From assembly GCA_965263455.1 (NCBI GenBank), contig CBDHHN010000004.1, positions 992,001-1,056,000 of the forward strand: a stretch of DNA of 64,000 nucleotides, read 5' to 3'. This DNA is from CADEDH01 sp965263455. Its GTDB lineage: Bacteria > Actinomycetota > Acidimicrobiia > Acidimicrobiales > SZUA-35. The position numbers were made by a program, and so were the translations under genes. The number at the start of each line of letters is the position of its first letter. The first letter of the stretch is position 1. The notes beneath the pieces are model-generated. The model had not been told where the DNA came from and made no database searches. It worked only from the letters and a program-made list of their open reading frames with translations. This document shows positions 17,099 through 25,791 of this stretch, in pieces.

Positions 17099-18151
17099 TC
17101 AGTCGAGGGTGATCGGTTGATCGTCCGGGTCGGCCTTGCCATCGGCCTCGGCCGAGGACTCGCCGTCCTCCAGGAGCCCGACCTCGCGCAGGACCCGATC
17201 CTGGATCTCCATAACCAGGTCGGGATTCTCGATCAGGAACTTCTTGACGTTCTCCCGACCCTGGCCGATCTGCTCGCCCTCGTAGGTGTACCAGGCGCCC
17301 GATTTCTTGACGATGGCCTTGTCGACGGCGATGTCGAGCAACGACGCCTCCCGGCTGATGCCCTGGCCGTACATGATGTCGAACTCGGCCTGGCGGAAGG
17401 GAGGGGCCACCTTGTTCTTGACGACCTTGACCCGGGTCCGGTTGCCAACGACCTCGGAACCGTCCTTCAGGGATTCGATGCGGCGGATGTCGAGCCGGAC
17501 CGAGCTGTAGAACTTCAGGGCCCGACCGCCGGGGGTGGTCTCGGGCGAGCCGAACATGACCCCGATCTTCTCCCGGAGCTGGTTGATGAACACGCAGATG
17601 GTGTCGGTCTTGTTGAGGTTGGCCGTGATCTTGCGCAGGGCCTGGGACATGAGCCGGGCCTGGAGGCCGACATGGGAATCACCCATCTCGCCCTCGATCT
17701 CGGCCTTGGGGGTCAGGGCGGCGACCGAGTCGACGACGATGACGTCGATCGAACCCGACCGGACGAGGATGTCGGCGATCTCCAGGGCCTGCTCACCGGT
17801 GTCGGGCTGCGAGATGAGCAACTCGTCGACGTCGACCCCGATGTTCTCGGCGTAGGACGGGTCCATGGCGTGCTCGGCGTCGATGTAGGCGCAGATACCG
17901 CCGTTGCGCTGAGCCTCGGCCACCACGTGCATGGCCAGGGTCGACTTACCGGACGACTCCGGGCCGTAGATCTCGACCACGCGGCCCCGGGGAAGGCCAC
18001 CAACCCCCAGCGCCAGGTCGAGGGCCAGGGCCCCGGTGGGCACCGTGCCCACGTTCATGTCGGACCGCTCCCCCATCTTCATGACGGAGCCCTTGCCGAA
18101 CTGCTTCTCGATGTTGGCGAGGGCGATGTCGAGGGCTTTCTGCTTCTCCAC
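17099..18151 (-). CDS. recA: Recombinase RecA
   Basis: DNA strand-exchange ATPase and LexA co-protease. MEKQKALDIALANIEKQFGK is the typical N-terminus, Walker A GPESSGKST lies at 63-71, and the FINQLREKIGVMFGSPET loop 1 and GRALKFYSS are conserved. 350 aa with the usual acidic C-terminus. GTG 18151 is preceded by AGGAG at good spacing. Two LexA-type boxes lie about 215-255 bases upstream. recX, usually next to recA in actinobacteria, is not downstream: the next gene is the IMPDH-family gene after 139 empty bases. Confidence 0.98.
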   Translation of the reverse strand: MEKQKALDIALANIEKQFGKGSVMKMGERSDMNVGTVPTGALALDLALGVGGLPRGRVVEIYGPESSGKSTLAMHVVAEAQRNGGICAYIDAEHAMDPSYAENIGVDVDELLISQPDTGEQALEIADILVRSGSIDVIVVDSVAALTPKAEIEGEMGDSHVGLQARLMSQALRKITANLNKTDTICVFINQLREKIGVMFGSPETTPGGRALKFYSSVRLDIRRIESLKDGSEVVGNRTRVKVVKNKVAPPFRQAEFDIMYGQGISREASLLDIAVDKAIVKKSGAWYTYEGEQIGQGRENVKKFLIENPDLVMEIQDRVLREVGLLEDGESSAEADGKADPDDQPITLD

Positions 18152-18165
18152 GGGATTCTCCTGTT

Positions 18166-18182
18166 GGCGCCCGGCGGGCGCC
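18166..18182 (-). promoter_or_regulatory. Hairpin in the recA leader
   Basis: GGCGCCC and GGGCGCC form a perfect 7-bp stem around a 3-base loop, ending just upstream of the AGGAG ribosome-binding site of recA. Such a strong stem could modulate ribosome access or mRNA stability; function is inference. Confidence 0.4.
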
Positions 18183-18364
18183 GTCTCGAAACGGTTGCGG
18201 ATGCGGATGGGGGAAGAACACGTCCGACGATACGGAGGGGGTGTGACACCGGGACCTGGCCGAATTCGAGACCGCCGCGCCACACCGTTCGTGCGCCAGA
18301 CTATCGGAGTGCTTACATCGCTGTAGTTCGGACGACGGCTCTCCCCCGCCCCCGACCGTTGATG

Positions 18365-18378
18365 CGAACACCAGTTCG
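18365..18378. promoter_or_regulatory. LexA (SOS) box 1
   Basis: CGAACACCAGTTCG matches the Gram-positive/actinobacterial LexA consensus CGAAC-N4-GTTCG at every fixed position. It lies about 214 bases upstream of the recA start codon and about 105 bases upstream of the LLM oxidoreductase. Confidence 0.8.
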
Positions 18379-18394
18379 CCAGGGACCGTAGCAT

Positions 18395-18408
18395 CGAACG
18401 ACCGTTCG
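18395..18408. promoter_or_regulatory. LexA (SOS) box 2
   Basis: CGAACGACCGTTCG, a second perfect CGAAC-N4-GTTCG box, extended by T/A on both sides to TCGAAC...GTTCGA. Its centre is exactly 30 bp from that of box 1, close to three helical turns. It is only about 75 bases upstream of the LLM oxidoreductase start, so it could affect that gene too. Confidence 0.82.
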
Positions 18409-18482
18409 AGCGCGGACGGCCGATCGGTCGAGCCAGCAACGCCCGAGCCACCGAACCCGGCGGGCGCGGCGATGATGGGTCC

Positions 18483-19475
18483 ATGCGCCCCGAACCCGAC
18501 GCCGCCGAACCCGACGCCGCCGACATGACCGCCGCCGATACCACAGGGACCGGAGGGCTCCGGTTCGGCCATCAACTGCGGGCGACCACGATCGGGGAGG
18601 CGGTGGCCGAGGCCCGCCAGGCCGAGGCCGCCGGGTTCGACGTCGTCTCGGTGCCCGACCACGTGGGCGCGACCCTGGCCTCGCCGCTCATCCTGTTGAC
18701 CGCCATCGCCGCCGCCACGTCCTCGATCCGACTCGGCACCCTCGTCCTCAACAATGAGATGCGCAACCCGGTCCAGCTGGCCTGGGAGGTGGCGACCCTC
18801 GACCGCATCTCGGGCGGGCGGTTCGAGTTGGGCTTGGGGGCCGGCCACACACCGCAGGAGTTCGCCGCCACCGGGGTGCCCCACCGGCCCCCGGCCGAGC
18901 GCAAGGCACGTCTGGCCGAGACCGTCGAGGTGCTCGGGCCGCTGCTGTCCGGGCGGACCGTGGACCACGTGGGGGCCCACCTCCACCTGGCGGAGGCCCG
19001 GGTGGGGGCCGCGGTCCAGGAACCGGTGCCGATCCTGGTCGGCGGCAGCGGCCGGAGCCTGCTGACCCACGCCGGCCGCCACGCCGACATCGTGGGCCTC
19101 ACCGGCCTGGGTCGGACCCTGGCCGACGGCCACCGCCATCGGGTCCGCTGGAGCCCGGCTCACCTGGAGGGCCAGCTGGCGACGGTGGCGGCCGGGGCCG
19201 CCGGACGGGCCGCCGGCCCCGAGCTCAACGTCCTGGTCCAGCGGGTGGTGGTGACCGATGACCGGGAGCGCCACCTGACCGAACTGGCGGCCGGGATCGA
19301 GGGTCTGGATCCGGCCGACGCCCTGACCACCCCCTTCCTGGCCTACGGCACCGTGGACGAGTTGGCCGACCAGTTCCAGCGGGCCCACCGGGACTGGGGC
19401 ATCGGGTACCACGTAACCCGCGACGTCGAGGCCATGGCGCCCGTCCTGGCCCGCCTCCGGAGCAGGTCGTCCTAG
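18483..19475 (+). CDS. LLM-class (F420-dependent type) oxidoreductase
   Basis: Luciferase-like TIM-barrel flavin/F420 enzyme. LRFGHQLRATTIGEAV, VVSVPDH, TSSIRLGTLVLNNEMRNP, ISGGRFELGLGAGHT and VPILVGGSGRS are the usual LLM motifs of the mycobacterial F420 subgroup. About 330 aa. The first 25 residues are an EPDAAEPDAAD-type extension, so the ATG at 18525 may be the true start; neither has a good ribosome-binding site. Divergent from recA. Substrate unknown. Confidence 0.85.
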   Translation: MRPEPDAAEPDAADMTAADTTGTGGLRFGHQLRATTIGEAVAEARQAEAAGFDVVSVPDHVGATLASPLILLTAIAAATSSIRLGTLVLNNEMRNPVQLAWEVATLDRISGGRFELGLGAGHTPQEFAATGVPHRPPAERKARLAETVEVLGPLLSGRTVDHVGAHLHLAEARVGAAVQEPVPILVGGSGRSLLTHAGRHADIVGLTGLGRTLADGHRHRVRWSPAHLEGQLATVAAGAAGRAAGPELNVLVQRVVVTDDRERHLTELAAGIEGLDPADALTTPFLAYGTVDELADQFQRAHRDWGIGYHVTRDVEAMAPVLARLRSRSS

Positions 19476-19509
19476 CCGTTCGGAGCCGACGGCGGCCGGG
19501 CCCGAGCCT

Positions 19510-20103
19510 ATGGTTGGAGCCGTGCCCGACCGGCCCTCCGCTCCCACGTCCCGCCGCAACACCGGTTCGCTCCTGTGGCTGGTGACGATGGCCGTGATCA
19601 CCACCGCCGTACTCGTCGTCGGTGGCTTCGGGACGGGCCAGGAGGACCTCACACCCGAGCAGATGGTGGCCAAGGTGGCGGGCCCGGAGCTGTCACAGGC
19701 CGAGATCGAGGAGCGGCTGGCCCTGGCCGATCTGCTGTGCGGGCTCGAGGCCCGGGTCCTGAACGCCCTGTGGACTCGGCTCGACGCCCAGGAGCTCGAG
19801 TTCCAGGACTGGGTCTTCGGGCACCGATGCCCGGACCGGCTGTCGACCTACGCTCCCGTCCGGCCCGAGACCGGCAACGCCGTCCGCCTCGACGACGACC
19901 CCGATGCTGAGGTTGATGACGAGGTTGATGACGAGGTCGTGGGCGGAGGCGGCGACGCCGAGGCCGACACCACGACCTCGACGGCCCGGGCCTCCCGTAT
20001 CACCTCGACCACCACCACCGCCGCCGCGTCGTCAGACTCCGATACGGACACCGAGCCCGACTCCGGGCCGACCACGACGAATCGCACCTCGACCACCCGC
20101 TGA
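19510..20103 (+). CDS. Membrane-anchored protein with Thr/Ser/Asp-rich tail
   Basis: 197 aa. After a short basic N-terminus, residues about 20-40 (LLWLVTMAVITTAVLVVGGF) form one transmembrane segment. A small helical domain follows (about 45-115) with two Cys (LLCGLE and HRCPDR) that could pair outside the cell. The last 70 residues are acidic and Thr/Ser-rich, as in wall-spanning or glycosylated linkers. I recognise no family. It follows the LLM gene by 35 bases. GTG 19522 is an alternative start. Confidence 0.6.
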   Translation: MVGAVPDRPSAPTSRRNTGSLLWLVTMAVITTAVLVVGGFGTGQEDLTPEQMVAKVAGPELSQAEIEERLALADLLCGLEARVLNALWTRLDAQELEFQDWVFGHRCPDRLSTYAPVRPETGNAVRLDDDPDAEVDDEVDDEVVGGGGDAEADTTTSTARASRITSTTTTAAASSDSDTDTEPDSGPTTTNRTSTTR

Positions 20104-20118
20104 GGCCCCAGCGGGGCC
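20104..20118. terminator. Small GC hairpin between convergent genes
   Basis: GGCCCC and GGGGCC pair around a 3-base loop immediately after the stop of the Thr-rich membrane protein gene. There is no T-run, as is common in high-G+C actinobacteria. The position between convergent genes supports a terminator role. Confidence 0.4.
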
Positions 20119-20215
20119 GCCGGCGGCCCGGGCCGCGCTCACACCAACGGCGATGCGGTCCGGGCCCCGGCCGGCGTCAGGCCAGCAACAGGAGCGGGTG
20201 GGCTGGGCGGCCAGC

Positions 20216-21118
20216 TCAGGACCGGAACGACGCGCCGACCTCGGCCAGGAACCGGTCGGCCGTCTCGTACCGGGCCGACGGGTCACCAAGGTTGAAGTCG
20301 GGAACGATCAGCTCGTCGAGCCCGCCGTCGGCGAACGCCCCCAGCTGTTCGACGAGTTGGGCCGGGGTTCCGATGAGCGACGGCCGACCGATGTCGCGGT
20401 CGCGGAGCTTGGTCGCCTGCTCCTCGGTATCGCACAGGAAGAGCAGGGCCACGGCCGAGCGCTGGATCTCGGCCGGGTCCCGGCCCAGGTCCTCGCAGTG
20501 CCGGTCGAGCACGGCGGACTTCTGCGCCATGATCTCCGGCGTGGCCCACACGTTCCATTCCTCGGCGTACTGGGCCACCATGCGCAGCGTCTTCTTCTCG
20601 CCTCCACCCCCGATCATGATCGGCAGCGACCCCGTCGGCTTGGGCGACAGGGGGGCGTCGACCATGGTGTAGTGCTCGCCCGACAGGTCGGTGCGGGCGC
20701 CGTCCCGCAGACTGCGGATGACGGTCAGCGCCTCCTCCAGCTTCTGGAACCGATCGGTGAAGGTGCCGTACTCGAAGCCGTAGGCGAGGTGCTCGTTCTC
20801 CTGCCACCCGGCGCCCAGACCCAGGACGACCCGGCCACCGCTGATGTGATCGGCGGTGACCGCCTGCTTGGTCAGCAGCGCCGGGTTGCGGTAGGTGTTG
20901 CCGCACACGAGAGGGCCGAGGCGGACCCGCTCGGTGGCGGTCCCCAGAGCTGCGAGCACGGTCCAGGCCTCGTGGATGGGCTCGTCGACGTCGCCCATGA
21001 AGGGCATGAAGTGGTCGGCGAACCACAGTCCGTCCCATCCGGTCTCCTCGGCCCGTCGGGCGCTTTCGAGAATGTCGGTCCAGGGGTGGCCGTTGCCGAT
21101 CCAGAAGCTGAGTCTCAT
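20216..21118 (-). CDS. LLM-class (F420-dependent type) oxidoreductase
   Basis: 300 aa luciferase-like TIM barrel starting MRLSFWIGNGHPWTDILE. GLWFADHFMPF, RVRLGPLVCGNTYRNPALL, SGGRVVLGLGAGWQ and LPIMIGGGGEKKTLR are hallmark motifs of the F420-type LLM family. It shares only the family core with the LLM protein at 18.5-19.5 kb, so the two are not a recent duplication. It follows ilvE by about 50 bases on the same strand and may be cotranscribed. Substrate unknown. Confidence 0.87.
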   Translation of the reverse strand: MRLSFWIGNGHPWTDILESARRAEETGWDGLWFADHFMPFMGDVDEPIHEAWTVLAALGTATERVRLGPLVCGNTYRNPALLTKQAVTADHISGGRVVLGLGAGWQENEHLAYGFEYGTFTDRFQKLEEALTVIRSLRDGARTDLSGEHYTMVDAPLSPKPTGSLPIMIGGGGEKKTLRMVAQYAEEWNVWATPEIMAQKSAVLDRHCEDLGRDPAEIQRSAVALLFLCDTEEQATKLRDRDIGRPSLIGTPAQLVEQLGAFADGGLDELIVPDFNLGDPSARYETADRFLAEVGASFRS

Positions 21119-21170
21119 GGGCGGCCAACCTAGTGGGTCGGCCCCGATCCCGCCCTCGGGCGGGCCCCGG

Positions 21171-22199
21171 TCAACCCACGACCTTGGTCACCCAGCCGTA
21201 GGGATCGGGGGCCTTGCCCAACTGGAGGTCGGTCATGGCCTCCCGGAGCCGCAGGGTGTTGGGGCCGGGCTGACCGTCGCCGACCTGCAGCTGCTCACCA
21301 CCGGGCAGGGTGATGGTCCCCACCGGGGCCAGCACGGCGGCGGTGCCGGAGAGGAATGCCTCGCCCGACGCCGCCCACGAGCGCAGCTCGTCGAGGGGGA
21401 TCGACCGTTCCTCGATGGCGTAACCGAGATCGCGGGCCATGGTGATGACCGAGTCCCGGGTCACGCCGTGGAGGAACGACTCGTCCAGGTGGCGGGTGAC
21501 CAACCGGTCGCCGTCGACCAGGAAGAAGTTGGAGGCCCCGGTCTCGGTGAGGTCGTCGCCGGTGGCGAACAGGACCTGGTCGGCCCCGTACTTGGCCTTC
21601 GCCTCCAGGGTCGGACCCAGGGCCATCACGTAGTTGGCCCCGCTCTTGACCATCCCGAACTGGGGGGTGGTGCGAGGGATCTCGGTCTCCAGGTAGATCG
21701 ACAGCGGCCGCACCCCGCCGGGGAAGTAGTCGCCCACGGGCGAGTTGAGCACGTAGAGCAGGGCGCTGTCGCTGGGCGAGGCGGCGGCTCCGATGTTGAG
21801 CAGGGTGCCGATCAGGGTGGGCCGGATGTAGAGCGAGCCGGGGGGATCGGGGGTGGCGGCGGCGTTGGCCTCCACCGCGTCGACGATCATGCGGCTGACC
21901 AGTTCCTCCGACGGCGGGGTCATGCACAGCCGCTCCACACTCTGGACCATGCGCCGGGCGTGATCCTGGTGGCGGAAGATGGCCAGGGTGCCGTCGACCT
22001 GACGATGGGCCTTGAGCCCCTCGAAGCACGCGCTGCCGTAGTGGAGGACATGGGTCCCCGGATGGAGGGAGAAGTTCTCGACCGGTACCGCCTTGCCCGG
22101 ATAGTCGTACACGCCGTCGGCCAGGGTGGCCAGCGTCATGTTGTCGGCGAACAGGGTGCCGAACGGGGCGGAGAAGGGATCAACGGTGGAGTCGGTCAC
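21171..22199 (-). CDS. ilvE: Branched-chain amino acid aminotransferase
   Basis: Fold-type IV PLP transaminase of Leu/Ile/Val metabolism. HYGSACFEGLKAHR, YIRPTLIG, the lysine region GMVKSGANYVMAL, LTETGASNFFLV and FLSGTAAVLAPVG match the long bacterial/eukaryotic BCAT II form. 342 aa. GTG start at 22199. Single gene between cinA and the LLM oxidoreductase. Confidence 0.93.
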   Translation of the reverse strand: MTDSTVDPFSAPFGTLFADNMTLATLADGVYDYPGKAVPVENFSLHPGTHVLHYGSACFEGLKAHRQVDGTLAIFRHQDHARRMVQSVERLCMTPPSEELVSRMIVDAVEANAAATPDPPGSLYIRPTLIGTLLNIGAAASPSDSALLYVLNSPVGDYFPGGVRPLSIYLETEIPRTTPQFGMVKSGANYVMALGPTLEAKAKYGADQVLFATGDDLTETGASNFFLVDGDRLVTRHLDESFLHGVTRDSVITMARDLGYAIEERSIPLDELRSWAASGEAFLSGTAAVLAPVGTITLPGGEQLQVGDGQPGPNTLRLREAMTDLQLGKAPDPYGWVTKVVG

Positions 22200-22292
22200 G
22201 CTCTAGTTCTACCCGCCTCGACCGCCGTCGTCGACGCAGTTGGGCCGGGGCGGGGTGCCCGGTCGGAGCGAACCGGCCGCCGGGGCCCGCGA

Positions 22293-23588
22293 TCAGAGCT
22301 GGCGGCGGAGCAGATCGAGGACCGAGATGGCCGAGAACTGCCGGACGCGCTCGCGGTCGCCGGGGAGGCGGACGGTGGTGGCCCAGCTCCCGTCGGGGGT
22401 GACGACGGCCAGGCAGTTGGTGCCCGGGGGCAGGCCGGCCGTCCCCTCGGACCCGGCCCCGGCGAGGCCGGTGGTGGCGAGGCCGACGTCGGCCCCGAAC
22501 CGGAGCCGGACGGCCTCGGCCAGGGCCCGCGACCGCGCCTCGGAGACCGGCTCCCCGGCCGCCGGGTCGATCCCGGTGCCGTCGGCCAGGAACCCGAGGC
22601 CCCCGGTCGCCGACCCGTCGACCGGACCGGGCGGGACGACGGCGCCGCCGCGGAACACGGCCTCGGCCCCGGGGGCGGCGCTGAGCCGACCGGCCACGTA
22701 ACCCCCGGTCAGGGTCTCGGCCACGGCCAGGGTCAGGCCCCGCCGGGCCAGTTCGGCCACCACCACCGACTCCATGTTGTCGTCGTCGACGGCGAAGACG
22801 ATGTCGCCCAGGATGGGACGCAGAACCGACTCCTCGGCCGCCAGCATGGCCTCCGCCGCCGCCTCGTCGGGGGCCTTGGCCGTGATGCGGACCTTGATCC
22901 CCTCGACCCCGCTGGCCAGGAAGGCGAGGGTCGGCACGGCCCGGCCGGCGTCGGCCGCAGCGTCCAACTCGTCGATGCGGTCGGCCAGCAGCTCGGCCAG
23001 GCCCGACTCGGCCAGGCCCCAGGTCCGCAGGACCCGGCTCCGGATCACGGCCCGCTCCCCCGACCGCTCGATCAGGTCCTCGATGATGGTGCCGTTCACC
23101 ATGGCCTTCATCTCATAGGGCACGCCGGGAACGGCGTAGACGACCTTGGCCGTGCCACCGTGGTCGACCGGGCAGATGAGGCCGGGGGCGGTCCCGGGCT
23201 GTTGCGGGATGGGGCGGGCCCCGACCGGGACCAGGGCCTGGCGCAGGTTGTTCTCGGGCATGTCCCGGCCCCGGGATCGGAACATCTCCCGGATCCGGTC
23301 GGCGATGGCGTCATCGGCCACCAACTCGGCCCCCATGACCTCGGCGATCACCTCCCGGGTGACGTCGTCCTGGGTCGGCCCGAGGCCGCCGCAGCAGATG
23401 ACGGCATCGCTGCGGTCGAGGGCCTGGACCAGGACCTCCCGCATCCGGGCGGGGTTGTCTCCGACCTTGGTCTGGTAGTGGGAGTCCAGGCCGGCCAGGG
23501 CCAGCTGCTCACCGATCCACGACGAGTTGGTGTCGACGATCTGCCCCAGCAGCAGCTCGGTCCCAATGGCCACCACTTCGACCCGCAT
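22293..23588 (-). CDS. cinA: CinA-family protein (COG1058 domain plus nicotinamide-nucleotide amidase domain)
   Basis: The N-terminal MoCF-like domain (about 1-170; EVVAIGTELLLGQIVDTNS, CGGLGPTQDD) is the ADP-ribose pyrophosphatase-type part. The C-terminal PncC-like domain (about 280-431; LAVAETLTGGYVAGRL, GLAGAGSEGTAGLPPGT) deamidates NMN. 431 aa. The active-site Ser of the usual AESxTGG is replaced by Thr (AETLTGG). ATG 23588 with GGAGG upstream. pgsA-cinA-recA is a conserved actinobacterial order; here a peptidase gene separates pgsA from cinA. Confidence 0.93.
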   Translation of the reverse strand: MRVEVVAIGTELLLGQIVDTNSSWIGEQLALAGLDSHYQTKVGDNPARMREVLVQALDRSDAVICCGGLGPTQDDVTREVIAEVMGAELVADDAIADRIREMFRSRGRDMPENNLRQALVPVGARPIPQQPGTAPGLICPVDHGGTAKVVYAVPGVPYEMKAMVNGTIIEDLIERSGERAVIRSRVLRTWGLAESGLAELLADRIDELDAAADAGRAVPTLAFLASGVEGIKVRITAKAPDEAAAEAMLAAEESVLRPILGDIVFAVDDDNMESVVVAELARRGLTLAVAETLTGGYVAGRLSAAPGAEAVFRGGAVVPPGPVDGSATGGLGFLADGTGIDPAAGEPVSEARSRALAEAVRLRFGADVGLATTGLAGAGSEGTAGLPPGTNCLAVVTPDGSWATTVRLPGDRERVRQFSAISVLDLLRRQL

Positions 23589-23648
23589 GTTGTTTCCTCC
23601 GCTGTCCCTCGGACGTGCCTCGGCCGAGCCTCGGCTGTTGTCGACAAC

Positions 23649-25712
23649 CTAGAGCGGCTCGACCTCCAGGGACTCCAGCACGGGCACGAGCACGTTGTCG
23701 ATCTGGTCCTGGAGTTCGGCCTCCCCGGTGACGAGGAGGACGTACAGGTCGAAGCCGTTGTCGGTGGTCTGGTAGAGCTCGGCGGCCACCCCGCCGCCCT
23801 GACCCCGACGATTGTTCCACGATCGTCCGGCCGGGCCGGGCACCCGGACCCCGTCGTTGAGCTCGATGCCCACGGTGGTGGTGACGTAGTTCTCGATCAG
23901 GGGCTCCAGGCCGGGCACGCCGATGAGCTGGAACAGGAGCGTCCCGTCGAGCAGCGACTCCTGGCGGTAGAAGTCGCCGTCGAGGTCGCCCTGTTCCCAA
24001 CCGCTGGGTCGCAGTCCGGACAGGATGCCGCCCTGACTCTCGTAGCTGAACGGCTCCAGCTCGGTGGGGGGCGGAGCCCCCAGGAAGCTGAACGTCTCGT
24101 CCTCGTAGCAGGACCCGTCGGGCTCGCCCCCCGGGTCGTCCAGGAAGGCCCGAACGATGCTCATGCCGCATGGTCCGGGGCTGACGCCGTGGGAGTCGTG
24201 GGGGGCGACGACCAGGTGACTGTTGGACAGGGTCTCGGCCGCCCGCTCGGCCCATGACACCGGCGTCACGGGATCGAACCGACCGGCCATGACCAGGGTG
24301 GGGAGATCGCTGACCACGGCTTCGTTGGCCGCCGGCGGAGGCTCGGCCGAACCGAAGGCCTCGCACGTGCCGAAGGCGTTGAGGCCGTTGTTGGAGGCGT
24401 AGTCGTAGCCGTCCTGGAGGCCGAACGGGTCGGGGGGCAGTGCGGCCCGCACGATGTCGGGATCGGCGAAGGCGATCTCCTCGTTGCACTCGATGGCGTA
24501 GAACATGCCGTCGGTGAAGAACGGTTCGTTGGTCCGCTGCTGGGACAGGAAGGCCTCGATCGAATCGACCTCGCCGTTCTCCAGGTCGGTGACCAGCTCC
24601 GGGAGGTCGGTGAACCAGAACGGGGAGTACAGGGCCTGCTGGAGGACGCCGACCAGGGTCTCGCCCTCGACGAACACCTCGTCGGTGGTGCCGGCCAGGA
24701 AGTCGGTGACCTCGACCTGGACCGGCTCGTCCTCGTAGCGGCGGACGACGTCGATCAGCCGCTGGTCGAGCGGCCCCTGGGCGGCGCAGGCGCTCTCGGC
24801 CGCACAGGCTTCGACCACGGCGTCGAAGCTGGCCAGGAAGGTCCCCGGGTTCTCGGCCGTGGAGTCGACCTGGGGCGGGAACACCGAGTCGATGACCACG
24901 CTGCGGACACCGTCGGGGTGCTGGCGCATGACCTCGAGGGCCAGGCGGGTGCCGTAGGAGATGCCGAGCAGGTTCCACTGCTCGTAGCCGAGGGCGACAC
25001 GGATGGCCTCGACGTCGCGGGCGTTGTTGAGGCTGTTGAAGGCGGCGAGGTCGACCCCGGTGCCGTCGAGCCGGTCCCGGCAGTCCCGAAGCGAGGCGAA
25101 GAACCGCTCGTCGACCTCGTCGTCGGACAGACCCGGGGCGTCCTCCAGCTCCCGCGACAGTTCGGTGATCTCGTCGCAGTTGAGTTCGGGCTCCGACAGT
25201 CCGGCGCCGCGCTGGTCGAACACGATCACGTCGCCTCGCTCCAGTAGCGGCTCGATCAGGTCGGCACCCACGAACCGGGCCGTCTCCAGGGCGTGGCCGC
25301 CCGGGCCGCCCTCCAGGTAGACCACGGGGTCGGGGGCGGGATCGTCGACCACCGAGGGGAACACGGCCACCATCAGGTCGATGGCGCCCTCCCCGGTGGC
25401 CCAATCGACGGGGACCGACACGGTTCCGCACCGTGGGCTGGTGTCGGCCGGGGGCACGAAGGGGCAGTCGTCGAGTTCGGAGAAGGAGGCATCGACGATC
25501 AGCGGTCCGGCGTCGGATCCGCCGCCGTCGGCCGTTCCGCTCCCCAGGGATCCGGTGGTGGCATCGTCGGCGGTGTCGGGACCGTCGTCGACGGCCCCGT
25601 CGCTACCACCGGTGCCGGGGAGAGCACAGGCCGAGGCCACGAGGAGGCAGGCGACGAGCGGGACCCACCAGCGCCGGGGCGTGGAGGGACGGTGGAAGGG
25701 GAGGTTGGTCAC
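23649..25712 (-). CDS. Secreted alpha/beta-hydrolase lipoprotein, tripeptidyl-aminopeptidase (TAP) family
   Basis: 687 aa from GTG 25712. The signal peptide with VASAC suggests a lipoprotein (the -3 residue is Ala, not ideal), followed by an acidic Gly/Thr-rich linker. The catalytic elbow GISYGTR carries Ser252, preceded by YLEGGPGGHA (oxyanion loop) and FDQRGAGLSEPE. The Asp lies in GRFDPVTP (about 480) and the His in DSHGVSPG (about 507). All four point to the TAP/SlpD-E group of secreted proline-type aminopeptidases. About 170 residues beyond the catalytic domain form an unrecognised C-terminal domain. It sits between pgsA and cinA. Confidence 0.87.
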   Translation of the reverse strand: MTNLPFHRPSTPRRWWVPLVACLLVASACALPGTGGSDGAVDDGPDTADDATTGSLGSGTADGGGSDAGPLIVDASFSELDDCPFVPPADTSPRCGTVSVPVDWATGEGAIDLMVAVFPSVVDDPAPDPVVYLEGGPGGHALETARFVGADLIEPLLERGDVIVFDQRGAGLSEPELNCDEITELSRELEDAPGLSDDEVDERFFASLRDCRDRLDGTGVDLAAFNSLNNARDVEAIRVALGYEQWNLLGISYGTRLALEVMRQHPDGVRSVVIDSVFPPQVDSTAENPGTFLASFDAVVEACAAESACAAQGPLDQRLIDVVRRYEDEPVQVEVTDFLAGTTDEVFVEGETLVGVLQQALYSPFWFTDLPELVTDLENGEVDSIEAFLSQQRTNEPFFTDGMFYAIECNEEIAFADPDIVRAALPPDPFGLQDGYDYASNNGLNAFGTCEAFGSAEPPPAANEAVVSDLPTLVMAGRFDPVTPVSWAERAAETLSNSHLVVAPHDSHGVSPGPCGMSIVRAFLDDPGGEPDGSCYEDETFSFLGAPPPTELEPFSYESQGGILSGLRPSGWEQGDLDGDFYRQESLLDGTLLFQLIGVPGLEPLIENYVTTTVGIELNDGVRVPGPAGRSWNNRRGQGGGVAAELYQTTDNGFDLYVLLVTGEAELQDQIDNVLVPVLESLEVEPL

Positions 25713-25791
25713 AGTGGATCCTCGATGGGCGATCCGGCCCGGCCACGCCGGTCGGCCGGCCCACGGCGAACGGGGCTGGGAAGACCCAGTT

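Larger units (their letters stand above)
18152..18482. promoter_or_regulatory. recA / LLM oxidoreductase divergent control region
   Basis: 331 bases without a credible gene. It holds the recA leader with its hairpin and ribosome-binding site (18152-18182), a less G+C-rich middle part (about 18230-18340) that probably contains the recA promoter, and two LexA-type boxes. The LLM oxidoreductase starts on the other side. I could not fix -10/-35 elements with confidence. Confidence 0.6.

Noticed and set aside
20895..24257. 1120-codon plus-strand open frame opposite ilvE, cinA and the peptidase
   Set aside because: Antisense shadow; no domain motif, and it crosses three well-supported genes.
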